Origin: DATKCT01 sp035513055
GTDB lineage: Bacteria; Verrucomicrobiota; Verrucomicrobiia; Verrucomicrobiales; DEV007
DNA length: 64,000 nt
NCBI GenBank assembly: GCA_035513055.1
Contig: DATKCT010000069.1
Coordinates: 3,051-67,050, forward strand
Direction of reading: 5' to 3'
This document shows, in pieces, positions 55,101-63,664 of this stretch. The first letter of the stretch is position 1. Each line of letters starts with the position of its first letter. Under the pieces are notes generated by a model that searched no databases, was not told the origin of the DNA, and saw only the letters and a program-made list of their open reading frames with translations. A program made the position numbers and the translations under genes.

Positions 55101-58100
55101 CCGGCTTCATTGGAGACCGTCAGGGCCCAGAGGGCCACGGAGGTGGACACGGGTTCCGAGCCCGATCCGAGTTGGTTCCAGGACCAACCGCCGTCTTCGT
55201 TCTGAGCCAGGAGCACGGCGGAGATCAGGCTGTGGACACGGCGGGTCAGGGCCGCGATGTCCCGGGGCTTGGCGCCGCGGGCGCGGGCATAGGTCAGCGC
55301 GTGGACGGATCCGAGCAAGGCGCTTCCGGTGGTTTGTCTGAGGGACGGCATGCCGCAAAACACGCGGCTGTTGCGCAAGGGAACCACCCGCGATGGAGTG
55401 CCCAAAGCCAGATCGATGAGCGATTGCTCCACGGACGGACTGATGCCGACGAGGAGGCGGCGGCGAGTGAAAGATTGATCGGCGGGAAGTTCGAGGTCCG
55501 CCGATCCGAGACTGGCGGTGATTCCGCTGGCGACGCTCGAGTATTCCAAGCCCCAAGGCCGGATCGCCACAGTGCGCGTACTCTCGTCGCGGGCATCTCC
55601 GCTTTCCAAGGTGAGCGTGCAGCGCAGAGCTTCCGCGAAGGGAATGCGATAAGCGTCGAAGACGATCTCTGTTGCGGCGCCAGGCTCGAGGGGAACGCTG
55701 CGCGTTGAGCGAAACAATTCCTGGCCGCCCTCAACCCGGAGAGTGGCCAGCGCTTCCCCAGTCCGGTCCGAGAGGTTATGAAGGACGGCCATGAACTCGA
55801 TGAGGTCTCCTTCCTGAAGCTGAGCGGGCAAGCGCAGCTCCCCGAAAAACTCACGCCGGGTAACCAGATCGATGGACGTTTCACCTGCCAGAGTGTCGGA
55901 AGTGCAACCCACGGCGGTGACGCGCCAGCGGCCCGCAGCGCCGGGGAGAGTCAGGCGAACTTGGGCGGTTCCGTCCTCGCCCGTATGAACGGCGTCCAGC
56001 CATACGGATGCGGCTTCATAACGCGGAAGGTCTGAGAGGGATTCGCCATCGGATGCAGGAGGCGCCGGAGCAAGGGCGCCGAACAGCGTTTCCGCGGCGA
56101 ACGGCGTGTCCGCGGCGAACGGCGTGTCCGCGGCGAGCAAGCTGTTGTTCTCCAGGAAAACATTGGGCGCGCTATCCGTTGCCGGGGAATAGTTCGATCT
56201 GTTCCCGAGAAGAGCATCAATATTGGGCACGGCTCGAGCCTGTCCTCCGGCAGACGGTGCCGGCGCGCTTTGCTGTGACGCCGTCTGGGCCAGAACCACC
56301 CGGCCCGTGTTGAAAATGCTGGAGTAATTGAAGTTAAAATCCGTGAACAACGCGGAGTTGGTGGGATTCAACGCAAGTTCCTGTTGTTGGATCACGAGTA
56401 ACTGTTCCAGACCATTGTTGCAGGCGGCGAATAGCCGGATCGAGGAGTCAGGAACTTCCACGAGTCTCCGGGAGACGCCCCCATAAGAGAATCCGCAGGA
56501 AGATTCGGTGCGAAACGCAGCCCGCCTCCGCGTGCCGTCGTCAAAGAATTCCCGGATCGGACCCCGGACATCCCGTTCGAGACGGTAAAGCATATCGTTT
56601 ACCAGGGCGACGCTGAACTCGGCGGCGACTGGACGTCCGAGTTGATCGGCAGCCCGGAGGGTGAATTCCGCTTCTTCCCCGGGTTCCCGGGGGCCGTTGG
56701 CTCCGAGGATCTCGACCCGAAGCTCTCGCGTGGCGGTGCAGGCGCGGCTGGCGCTCCGCAGGGCGCGGCCGTCCATCGCTGCGACGGAGACGTGGAAATT
56801 GGGGAAGTGGCCGTGTTGGACGTCGAACTCGATGGGGTTTGATCCGGGTTCGAGTTCCACGATGCGGTGGCTAATGATGCGGTCGCCCTCGAAGGTAATC
56901 AGAGCGTGACTCCGTTCGAGCCGGGAGTGGAGGAGCAGGGAAGCCGTGGATCCGACGGGAAACTCGTCGCGCTCCGAAAGGAAGCGGAGTCTATTCTCGT
57001 CGGCGGCATCGGACACGCGAAGCATCGCGCGAGTCGACACAGTTTGGTTGAAGCGATCTTTCCCGGAGATGTGAATCAGGTAGGTTCCGCCCTCGGCATA
57101 GCTCAGTGCCAGGCTGGCCTTGCCTGTGCCAGGATCCGTGGAGAGACGCCTTTCTTCTACGCTAACTTCGTGGATGGGAGCCGCACGGCTGCCGATCCAG
57201 GGGACGGCTTCAAGCACCGGATTCGAGGGCGCTTCGGCACGGCGCAGGATCTGCACTGTAAGATCGGCGCCGAGCGGCTTCCCGTCCGCGGCCAGCGTGG
57301 TGAGGCGGAGTTGAAAGGGCTCCTCCGCGAGAGCGACGGGCCGGTCCGTCTCGGCGAGGATGGTGTAACCGACCTCGGCGAGGAAAACCGAGCCGGTTGC
57401 CCGCACATTGAGTGTCGGCAAATCGGCACGGAAGACGAGAGCCTGACCAGGCTGGAATCCGGCAGTTTCCATGCTGATGCGGAGAAGGCCTTCTTCATCA
57501 GTTTTATCGGTAAACTCGCGTCCGTCCGGGAGTGTGTAGTGGATCTCCTGGCGTGCGGCGGGAGATCCCCAGGAGTAACGCGCCGCGATGGCGGCGGTCA
57601 CCGTTTCTCCACGGAAATAGACGTCCCGGTCGAAGGAATAGTCCAGTTGAACGGATTGCATCGCGAAGGGCCGGACCTGAAACGAGGCGACCTGGCGGAG
57701 ACTGGCATCTGCCGCGACGAATTGGATGGTGTAGGCGCCGGCTGGGGCATTGGGAGGCAGCTCGATCGCTTGGGATGCGCTGCCCATTTCTGAGAGAGTG
57801 AGGCGTCCGCCTTGCAGAATCCGGCCTTCGGCATCGGACAGGCTCCAGTCGAATTCCCGTCGATCCGGTATGGCGAAGGCTCCGTCGCGCACGGTGCGGA
57901 CCACGGCCCGCAGATGAAGGGTTTCGCCAGGTTGATAGAGGGGCTTGTCGGTGTGCAGGTAGACGCGCGGCGCCAACCCAGAGGCGACGGGCAGACCGGA
58001 GAGGTCGAGGCGGTTGGAGGCGACATGCGATCCCGTCAGAGCCAAGACTCGGAGCGACTCGGGCGCGACGTCTTCCGGGAAGGATTGCAAGGCCACGCCG

Positions 58101-60262
58101 TCGGCGCCCGTGAGACCTTCGGCAAAGACCCGAACGCCGTCGCTGAACAGGACGCGGACGTTTTCCGCCGGACGCTGTTCCAGACGGTTCTCCACGTAAA
58201 CGATCGCTTCGTTGCGGCTGCTGCGAACGATGAGATCGAGATCGGAGCGAACCACGACGGTGGTGGCTTCCCAGTCCTCGCCTTCGACCCGAATGATGGC
58301 GACGCCCGCGGCGCCCTCGTCAAAGGGGACCGGGATGCGGCGTTTCTGAAGCTGGTATTTCTCGAAGTCTTCGAAGGCGACTTCCCAGGTGCGATCCGGT
58401 TCGATGAGGTCAATATCGAGTTCTTCGACGCGGCCTAGTTCGTGTTCGCGGCGGAAATAGGCTTCGAGGTCCAGATCGTATCGGCGCAGAGTGATGGCCG
58501 GCAGATTGCGCGCGCCCACTTCGATGTAGGGTTCCTCATTGCTGCGGAAAGCGCGCGGTGTGGCGACATCCAGTGAATGCTCGCTGAGCAAAGTCAGACG
58601 GGCTTGTGCCGGACCGGCCCAGGAGCCGAAGTCGAGCCTGCGGAGGATAGGAATCCCCTCTTCGATGCGTCCCAGCTTCTCGGAGAGCGTCACGGCGCTC
58701 CGGTAGAGGGCCAGGGAAGCTTCTTCGGAGCCGGGATGCTTGCCGGCCAGCCGGGTCCACTGGCGGACGGCTTCCTCGTACGCTTGATCGCGCGCTTCGG
58801 CGGATGCGGCGCCTTCCTCTTCGAGCTTTTCCCCCCGGTGATAATCCATCTGCCCGAGGGTGAAGAGAACCTGAGGACAACGCCCATCCAGGGGATGATC
58901 GGTGAGGAAGCGATGGAATGCCTCGCGGGCTTCTTCGTCGCGGCCTTCGGCGACGGCTTCGAGAGCCTTCTCGAACTCCGCGTTGATGACCCCGTTTTGC
59001 GCATCCGTCCAGCGCGATCCGTTAGGATGCCGTTCCAGATAACCGCGCCACTCCGAAATGGCTTCGTCGTAGCGGCGCTGGGAGAAGAGGATTTCGCCGA
59101 CGCGATAGAGGCCTTCCTGCTGCCAGTGGCGGACTTGCTCGGACGGCGTGAAACCTGTGGCGGGATGGCGCTTGGATTCGGTTTCGTCGATCCGGAAGGA
59201 TTCGCCGGCGATAAACCGTCTCCAAGCTGCGATGGCTTCCTCGATTCGTCCGGCGTTGTCGAAGGCCATCGCGAGACGGCGGGCCGTTTCCGGGGCGCGA
59301 CGATCGGCGGGTTCCTGCTCGAGGAACCTCCGGAGGGCGTCGGCGTGACGTTCCAGATCGGAGGAAGCGTCCCACGTTTCCGCCCGCACCAGCAACGTTG
59401 AGGCGCGCAAGTCCCGGGGTTCCTCCGGACCGGGCTCCGATGTCTGTAGGAGTGATAGGAGATCGTCGAGATGTTGCCGGGCGGCGATCCGTTCACCATT
59501 GGCGAGTTGGGACTCAGCAAGCCGCAGGCGGACCTCGAAACGGTGCTTTCCTGCCGGCGCAGAAACCTCACGCGGCAGACTCCGCAATCGCTCCGGGCTG
59601 CCCACCGGACCGGACCAGCCGGGATCGAAAGCTTCCAGGTAGGTCAGGCAGGCGGCGATGGCTTCGCCGTGGTTACCCAGTTTTCGAAGCGACTCCACCA
59701 CCCGGAATAGAAGCGTGCCGCGGAGGTCGTCGCGAATCTCGAGCGAGAGCGCCTTGCGATAGAGGGCCAGCGCCTTGCCGTGATCGGGCTCGGGCGCCTC
59801 AATGTCGGCGGGATCACGTTCCACGGTCAGTTTCTCCGCTAACTGTATCAGGAGCGAGGCGATCTCTTGCTTCCGGTCTTCGGACACGAGGCGGTCCGCT
59901 TCCCGGGAAAGGATGGCTTCGGCCTCGCGATGCCGGGAAAGTTGAATCAGGGCGGCGGCCTCCAAGAAGCGGATCTTGTGGACCCATTCGGACTCGGGGA
60001 ACCGTTCGGCGAAGGCGTGGGCCAAGGCGGCGGCTTCTTCGGGCTGGCCGCCTTCCGAGGCGGCAATGACCCGCAGATAAGCGAGGTAGGGGGCGGAATC
60101 CGGCTCGGCCCCGGGCAGCGATTCGTCAATGACGCGGGCGGCTTCCTCGGGACGATGCAGCCGGAGAGCTTCCTCGGCTTGTTCCGCGGCGGCGGACAGA
60201 ACGGCGGGAAGCAGCGGCAAAAGGGCCAGTAAGATGGGGAGGGCGGCGTTGGAGCGGTTCAT
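52199..60262 (-). CDS. Giant exported alpha-2-macroglobulin-like protein with TPR regions
   Basis: A 2687-residue protein; ATG 60262 gives a signal peptide (ILLALLPLLPAVLSAAA). Residues ~25-500 are TPR-like repeats. From ~580 come bacterial A2M macroglobulin domains, including VYLHTDKPLYQPGETLHLRA at ~775. Near ~1300-1380 is a low-complexity bait-like linker with repeated AADTPF. At ~1639 the place of the thioester motif (usually GCxEQTT) reads PSLRQTTGS, so Cys and Glu are absent, although an alpha-toroid domain follows. Residues ~2110-2420 are again TPR-like, then a beta-rich end. Thioester-type A2Ms trap proteases in the periplasm; this one could still trap or scaffold by other means. No penicillin-binding PbpC partner is adjacent. 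Confidence 0.82.
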   Translation of the reverse strand: MNRSNAALPILLALLPLLPAVLSAAAEQAEEALRLHRPEEAARVIDESLPGAEPDSAPYLAYLRVIAASEGGQPEEAAALAHAFAERFPESEWVHKIRFLEAAALIQLSRHREAEAILSREADRLVSEDRKQEIASLLIQLAEKLTVERDPADIEAPEPDHGKALALYRKALSLEIRDDLRGTLLFRVVESLRKLGNHGEAIAACLTYLEAFDPGWSGPVGSPERLRSLPREVSAPAGKHRFEVRLRLAESQLANGERIAARQHLDDLLSLLQTSEPGPEEPRDLRASTLLVRAETWDASSDLERHADALRRFLEQEPADRRAPETARRLAMAFDNAGRIEEAIAAWRRFIAGESFRIDETESKRHPATGFTPSEQVRHWQQEGLYRVGEILFSQRRYDEAISEWRGYLERHPNGSRWTDAQNGVINAEFEKALEAVAEGRDEEAREAFHRFLTDHPLDGRCPQVLFTLGQMDYHRGEKLEEEGAASAEARDQAYEEAVRQWTRLAGKHPGSEEASLALYRSAVTLSEKLGRIEEGIPILRRLDFGSWAGPAQARLTLLSEHSLDVATPRAFRSNEEPYIEVGARNLPAITLRRYDLDLEAYFRREHELGRVEELDIDLIEPDRTWEVAFEDFEKYQLQKRRIPVPFDEGAAGVAIIRVEGEDWEATTVVVRSDLDLIVRSSRNEAIVYVENRLEQRPAENVRVLFSDGVRVFAEGLTGADGVALQSFPEDVAPESLRVLALTGSHVASNRLDLSGLPVASGLAPRVYLHTDKPLYQPGETLHLRAVVRTVRDGAFAIPDRREFDWSLSDAEGRILQGGRLTLSEMGSASQAIELPPNAPAGAYTIQFVAADASLRQVASFQVRPFAMQSVQLDYSFDRDVYFRGETVTAAIAARYSWGSPAARQEIHYTLPDGREFTDKTDEEGLLRISMETAGFQPGQALVFRADLPTLNVRATGSVFLAEVGYTILAETDRPVALAEEPFQLRLTTLAADGKPLGADLTVQILRRAEAPSNPVLEAVPWIGSRAAPIHEVSVEERRLSTDPGTGKASLALSYAEGGTYLIHISGKDRFNQTVSTRAMLRVSDAADENRLRFLSERDEFPVGSTASLLLHSRLERSHALITFEGDRIISHRIVELEPGSNPIEFDVQHGHFPNFHVSVAAMDGRALRSASRACTATRELRVEILGANGPREPGEEAEFTLRAADQLGRPVAAEFSVALVNDMLYRLERDVRGPIREFFDDGTRRRAAFRTESSCGFSYGGVSRRLVEVPDSSIRLFAACNNGLEQLLVIQQQELALNPTNSALFTDFNFNYSSIFNTGRVVLAQTASQQSAPAPSAGGQARAVPNIDALLGNRSNYSPATDSAPNVFLENNSLLAADTPFAADTPFAAETLFGALAPAPPASDGESLSDLPRYEAASVWLDAVHTGEDGTAQVRLTLPGAAGRWRVTAVGCTSDTLAGETSIDLVTRREFFGELRLPAQLQEGDLIEFMAVLHNLSDRTGEALATLRVEGGQELFRSTRSVPLEPGAATEIVFDAYRIPFAEALRCTLTLESGDARDESTRTVAIRPWGLEYSSVASGITASLGSADLELPADQSFTRRRLLVGISPSVEQSLIDLALGTPSRVVPLRNSRVFCGMPSLRQTTGSALLGSVHALTYARARGAKPRDIAALTRRVHSLISAVLLAQNEDGGWSWNQLGSGSEPVSTSVALWALTVSNEAGFPSAHSAIERAAEWLRLYYPSIAATDHEQKALLLFAQSFSGEPDFSAANRLYRERASLTPPARAFLAAAFVRMKRDAFARDLLELLTTQREPDAAVPGSARWAGSKDHALLQDPALTSALVLWTYAQAAPTSPVAKASASYLLAQLSGYRQPPGHVPGFVVAALTAYHGTHSAAREDFRVILTVNDREVHRLESKDLDGTVFFSLPAEWIEAGVSRIRVAVEGRGEIRYDAWLTGFSAELKDPESWDTPHIAQRHYYHDRLSYRDVPLQARSTSPVSRLRLGQRVRVAVHTVNRNPYPNPVLWEEPLPAGMLLVPGSVEGNFDRIEEEHGILRLHYRPGAIQSLGYELVAHAPGAFRVLPSTLRDATDRSRMRIGAAAELQILPPGSDPQEEYRINVAERFELAGHLFRDGKYADSRAHLDALFADAQGRRNFEREIARMLLWIHTEPEDFQPARVVEMFEILHERYPDLIIPFDRILRVGEAYRELGEFERAWLVFRATIESSFLNDANISAVLEDQGQYLGSIDYQERLWKEYPDHAESVAAFFALSQSLFEKSPRADALPREPGQDPPNREDLLRRSQRFLERFLAYYPSDPLADDAAFSLINVGFALENYSGVVASTESFAGLFTGSPFLTSFRYMAALGHFWQRHYEEALAAAVPVAEGDGKDRDYARYITAQIHHAQGNAEEAIRWYEMVRGLYPDAAQSIAYFQKRSLALPEVSTFRPGEPVRLELEYRNIREAVLRVYRVDLMKLYLREKNLSRVSEVSLAGIEPDAEMTLSLGDGRDFRPMTHGFDLPVAEDGAYLALCRGDDLFASGLVLISPLRLEVHEDAASASLRVNVLDIAGDSYAAGAEVKAIGSVSGAMVEGVTGPRGVFQAEDIRGLSTVIARHGTSRYAFFRGKETLGPQPEDQTATADKAEAAKQLEAGDYLKNIEGSNRMLQETNLKNWDMLRRNNDTGVQVQKTR
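56093..56128. repeat. 18-bp tandem repeat encoding AADTPF units
   Basis: CGCGGCGAACGGCGTGTC occurs twice exactly (56093-56110 and 56111-56128), with a diverged third unit next to it, in the linker of the alpha-2-macroglobulin-like protein. It keeps frame, adding six residues per unit. Confidence 0.85.
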
Positions 60263-60409
60263 GATGGAAGCAGTCGGGCTGATGACCATGACGCGCAACC
60301 TAGCGGTTCCTTGGACCCCGGATGTCAGGAGATTGTAAAACACGCCTTCTGCTCACCAACCCAGAGGGTGAGGTCGAAGCGCCTGGAGCTTCTTTCCGCT
60401 GCCGCGCGG

Positions 60410-61594
60410 TCACGGATCGTTGCGTCCCACATCCTCGAACGGTTGCTCGAGGACCACCCGCAGCCCGTCCAGCATGAACCGTTCTTGGATCCGCCACTGC
60501 TCGAACTGGGCCCTCCAACCTTGCATAGCCGCATCGTCTTCCCCAAGCAGCGTGCGGAAGGCGTAGAGAATCTCGGCGATGGAAAACCGGTCCGCGTCTT
60601 CCGGCCAATCGTCGATCACCCCCCGTGCGGCGGCCATGGCAGTGGGAGTGCCGTAACGGGCCAGCGCGAAACCCAGGCTCGTGCGCAACATTTCGTCCTC
60701 CTCTGCGCGCAGCAACTCCAGCAGATCCGCCTGCATGTGAGGAAAGCGGAGGTCTCCCATCGCGCTTGCAAGAAAGTGCTTACCCCCAAACTCCGCCTTC
60801 GGATAACCTGCGATCGCCGCAGCGAGAGCTTCCGGTGTCCCCATGGCCACAATCGCGGCCTGGATGGACTCGTTCCACCAGTCCCATTCAAAGCTGAACA
60901 TCTCCAGGAACCGCGGAATGGCGGCGTCGAGCTTCAGATTCCCTGCCAGCCGAATGCCGAGCCCCGCACGGTAAAGATCCGGGCCGGCGCCGTTTAGCCA
61001 GCTCATGACGATTTCCCGGATCCGGGACTGCATCTCGGCATGACGATCCCCGATCAGTCCGAGCCGCTCGACCATCACATCCGGAAACGACTCTGCCGCC
61101 GCGGCACGACTCAATGCGTCCTCGAGCTGGTCCATGCACTGGCCCGGGGAGGTAGTCGACAGAGCGAGGCGGAACTCGACCCGTTCCTGAGCCGGCATCC
61201 TCTTTAGACCGGACTGAGGAAGCCCGAAGATCTCCGCATCCCGGCCCCAGAGGGGAGAGCCGGTCACCTCACCGAGGAGGCCCTCCACGACATCGAGCGG
61301 GGCCGTCCCGAACCAACGCATCAAATGCCCTTTGGTGTTGAGGCCGGCCGCAGTCGCCCCTTCCCGCAGCAGCTCGGCCACCAGCCAGCGTCCGGCCTCC
61401 TGGTCGACGGCCAGGGCCGCAATCTGATGTGGCCACTCGAACGCATCGTTCCAGCCATGGCGCTCGACAGTGGCGATCGCGGCCCGTGTCACGTCCGTTC
61501 CCTGATCCTGGGAATCGCCGAAATACTTGAGAATTGGACTCCGGACAAAGATGTCCGGATGCCCAAAGCCTTCGAGGAGTTGCGCACGGGTCAC
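60410..61594 (-). CDS. Helical-repeat protein of unknown function
   Basis: A 394-residue protein from a GTG at 61594 whose first G is the last base of the upstream lipoprotein stop (TAGTG), so translation is probably coupled. It begins VTRAQLLEGFGHPDIFVRSP. The whole protein is predicted helical with repeated 35-45-residue units (LLEGFGHPDIFVRSPILKYF; LRAEEDEMLRTSLGFALARY; ARYGTPTAMAAARGVIDD), suggestive of HEAT-like repeats. There is no signal peptide, so it is cytoplasmic. HEAT-like proteins bind partners; none is known here. Confidence 0.6.
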   Translation of the reverse strand: MTRAQLLEGFGHPDIFVRSPILKYFGDSQDQGTDVTRAAIATVERHGWNDAFEWPHQIAALAVDQEAGRWLVAELLREGATAAGLNTKGHLMRWFGTAPLDVVEGLLGEVTGSPLWGRDAEIFGLPQSGLKRMPAQERVEFRLALSTTSPGQCMDQLEDALSRAAAAESFPDVMVERLGLIGDRHAEMQSRIREIVMSWLNGAGPDLYRAGLGIRLAGNLKLDAAIPRFLEMFSFEWDWWNESIQAAIVAMGTPEALAAAIAGYPKAEFGGKHFLASAMGDLRFPHMQADLLELLRAEEDEMLRTSLGFALARYGTPTAMAAARGVIDDWPEDADRFSIAEILYAFRTLLGEDDAAMQGWRAQFEQWRIQERFMLDGLRVVLEQPFEDVGRNDP

Positions 61595-62037
61595 TATAAT
61601 CTGCGACCATAGCGTACGACCGCCGCTGCCCAAGGCCTATTCCCGCCCCGCCGCTCTCGGCTGCCGCCATCCACAAACCGAGTCGCCCAGCGCTGCTCAG
61701 GTGTCGGGGGCGGCCGTTCGCAAGATGTGGTTGCCTCACGCGCCGATTCCGTCGGCTGCCAACCGTTCCGGAATTCGGGGCGCCAGTGTGCAAAAAAATC
61801 GAAGTCGGGCACGTACGCGACGTTGTCGAAGTTACCGCTAATAGAATAGTCGATTCCGGATCTCAGATTCTCTGCTATATTTAACATCCACTGCTTTGAG
61901 GGTGACGCATACACGCCGGCCGTCTCAATCAATTGCGGGTTCATCAAAGGATCTGCGCTCTGTGGTTTCGTGCTTTTAGAGCACCCATAACAAAATGCAG
62001 CGCTAACTATTATCAGCGCATGGATCCAAGGTTTCAT
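61594..62037 (-). CDS. Small lipoprotein, unknown
   Basis: A 147-residue protein from ATG 62037 (MKPWIHALIIVSAAFCYGC), with GTGAG ahead; a GTG three codons earlier is the alternative. The lipobox places the lipidated Cys at about residue 19. The body has GIDYSISGNFDNVAYVPDFD and a Trp/Arg-rich tail. No family is recognised. It is coupled to the helical-repeat gene by a one-base overlap. Confidence 0.55.
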   Translation of the reverse strand: MKPWIHALIIVSAAFCYGCSKSTKPQSADPLMNPQLIETAGVYASPSKQWMLNIAENLRSGIDYSISGNFDNVAYVPDFDFFAHWRPEFRNGWQPTESAREATTSCERPPPTPEQRWATRFVDGGSRERRGGNRPWAAAVVRYGRRL

Positions 62038-62047
62038 TACACTCACT

Positions 62048-62158
62048 TTAGAAGGGAATCATAATGGCGACGCCCAATACATAATCTCCGGGCACCGGTC
62101 CAGAACCCCACGGGACGAAGCCAAACAAGCGGTTGCTCTCGCTTGCGGGTAGCTTTCT
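62048..62158 (-). pseudogene. Possible C-terminal remnant of an upstream gene
   Basis: A 36-codon open stretch between an in-frame TGA and TAA reads like a protein end: ESNRLFGFVPWGSGPVPGDY, then VLGVAIMIPF and stop. It has no start codon or ribosome site. The stop lies 10 bases before the start of the lipoprotein, the usual spacing of a preceding operon gene. The hydrophobic end with terminal Phe resembles an outer-membrane strand, but 36 residues are too few to decide. Confidence 0.35.
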
Positions 62159-62213
62159 TCATAATGGGAGCGACGAAAAGACTCCGGGCCCGAATTTCTT
62201 CAGGCGCGCCGAT

Positions 62214-63365
62214 TCATGGCTGCCGCGCTCGGACTGCGTTTGCAGCTTCTTCAAGCGCAGCGGCGGCACTTTCGCGGGCCTCATCCACCGTTCTCGTGTA
62301 TTGAGCGACTTTCAATCGCGCTTGATGCTGAAGGTGTGCCGGAAGAAGGCGTATATTTTGTTCGGCCCCTTGCGGATCTTGACGTCCTGCTGCCTTGCAT
62401 AGAGTTGAGACCGCAATCTCTTGAAGGGACCTATCGGCGATTCTCCCGACTAGCGTCCATGCCTCTCCGGTCTGAACTTTGGCCAGGTGGTGAAAGAGAG
62501 TGTTGACGTATGTTGAGGCCATGGGACTTTCAGCATCGTAATCTGCAACCCATTCGATGGCTTTGTCCGTTTGACTGCTATGGATGAGAAGGAAAAAATA
62601 ATCAGCTTCTGCCCTCGAAGCGAGAGCTTCGTCGGATGACTCCGTCATCAGATACTCAAGACTCTCTGCCTGTTCCTCTACAGATTTACCTTCCTTTAGT
62701 TCCGCCATAAAATCCCCCGTGTAGATATCGCGATGCTCCTCATCCTCCGCAAGAGAAATCGCCCAATCCCATGCGGCGAGTGGATCGGTTTGGAGTTGAA
62801 ACCCCGCTACCTCACGAATTATTTTGTCTCTGGAATTGCTAGGCGGCCACTTCTCGGCAACTGTTTTAGCCAACGCCACAGTGTCGTCACTGAGGCTATG
62901 AGTTATGTCTACTGTGACAAAGTGCATCCATCGTTCTTGCGGAATATGCTCACTCAAGAATCTAACGGACTCATCTGGATGGAGATATACGTTGGCCAGA
63001 AAGAAACGTTCGAACACGATTCTTCTGGGGTCATACGTTTGCTCCCCAGGGACGTGCGCGGGCCTCAGATTCAACTCCTCCAGATATTTCTCAGGATTAG
63101 CCAAGGCGTCCACAGCGTTAGCCTGTAAAACCTCCAGAGCCTCAGCTAGCAACCTAATGAACTCTTCCCGTGGAAGTTGCCGAACCTCCGAACTCTCAGA
63201 AGGCGCCGATGAATGCGTTCCGGCCGACAGTAGACTGGGATTGTGAGACGCGTTCGCCAAGGTAGCTTCCTCGCGTTCTGAGCCACCATGCTTCGAGCAC
63301 GCGAAGAAACTCAGCGAGAGGAGTAGGCCTGCACCTAGAATCACACAGTGGCCACGGCGGTTCAT
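62214..63365 (-). CDS. Lipoprotein with helical repeats, unknown
   Basis: A 383-residue protein; ATG 63365 gives a lipoprotein signal (GAGLLLSLSFFACSK, lipidated Cys near residue 23). A Ser-rich linker follows. The rest is helical and acidic (REEFIRLLAEALEVLQANAV, ESLEYLMTESSDEALASRAE), with ~35-residue spacing suggesting TPR- or HEAT-like repeats. The gene is visibly richer in A and T than the rest of the window. No enzyme motif was seen. Confidence 0.6.
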   Translation of the reverse strand: MNRRGHCVILGAGLLLSLSFFACSKHGGSEREEATLANASHNPSLLSAGTHSSAPSESSEVRQLPREEFIRLLAEALEVLQANAVDALANPEKYLEELNLRPAHVPGEQTYDPRRIVFERFFLANVYLHPDESVRFLSEHIPQERWMHFVTVDITHSLSDDTVALAKTVAEKWPPSNSRDKIIREVAGFQLQTDPLAAWDWAISLAEDEEHRDIYTGDFMAELKEGKSVEEQAESLEYLMTESSDEALASRAEADYFFLLIHSSQTDKAIEWVADYDAESPMASTYVNTLFHHLAKVQTGEAWTLVGRIADRSLQEIAVSTLCKAAGRQDPQGAEQNIRLLPAHLQHQARLKVAQYTRTVDEARESAAAALEEAANAVRARQP

Positions 63366-63664
63366 TTGATGGAAAAGGAAACTCTCATTCCCGTGACAAG
63401 TCGGACAGATCCTATGGAGCCACCGCTCCGTCAACTGCTAGCAGGAATTCCCTTCTCAAATCCTGGCATTCCGGCCTGCCCAGAGGTGAGAGTTGGTCGG
63501 GGTTCAGAGGGAAGAAGGGGCGCGGATGGGTCATACGGCTCATTTTGGCTAATCTTAGCAGATTTTTGCTGCGGAGCAAGAGGAACCTCCTGATGCTTGG
63601 CGCGTTTCGGGGGGAATGAGCGTCGCGCCAAGGCTCCGCCCCATGCCCAGGCTTCCGAGGGAAA

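Noticed and set aside
54047..55708. A 553-codon open frame on the + strand
   Set aside because: Antisense to the alpha-2-macroglobulin-like gene; composition only reflects high GC.
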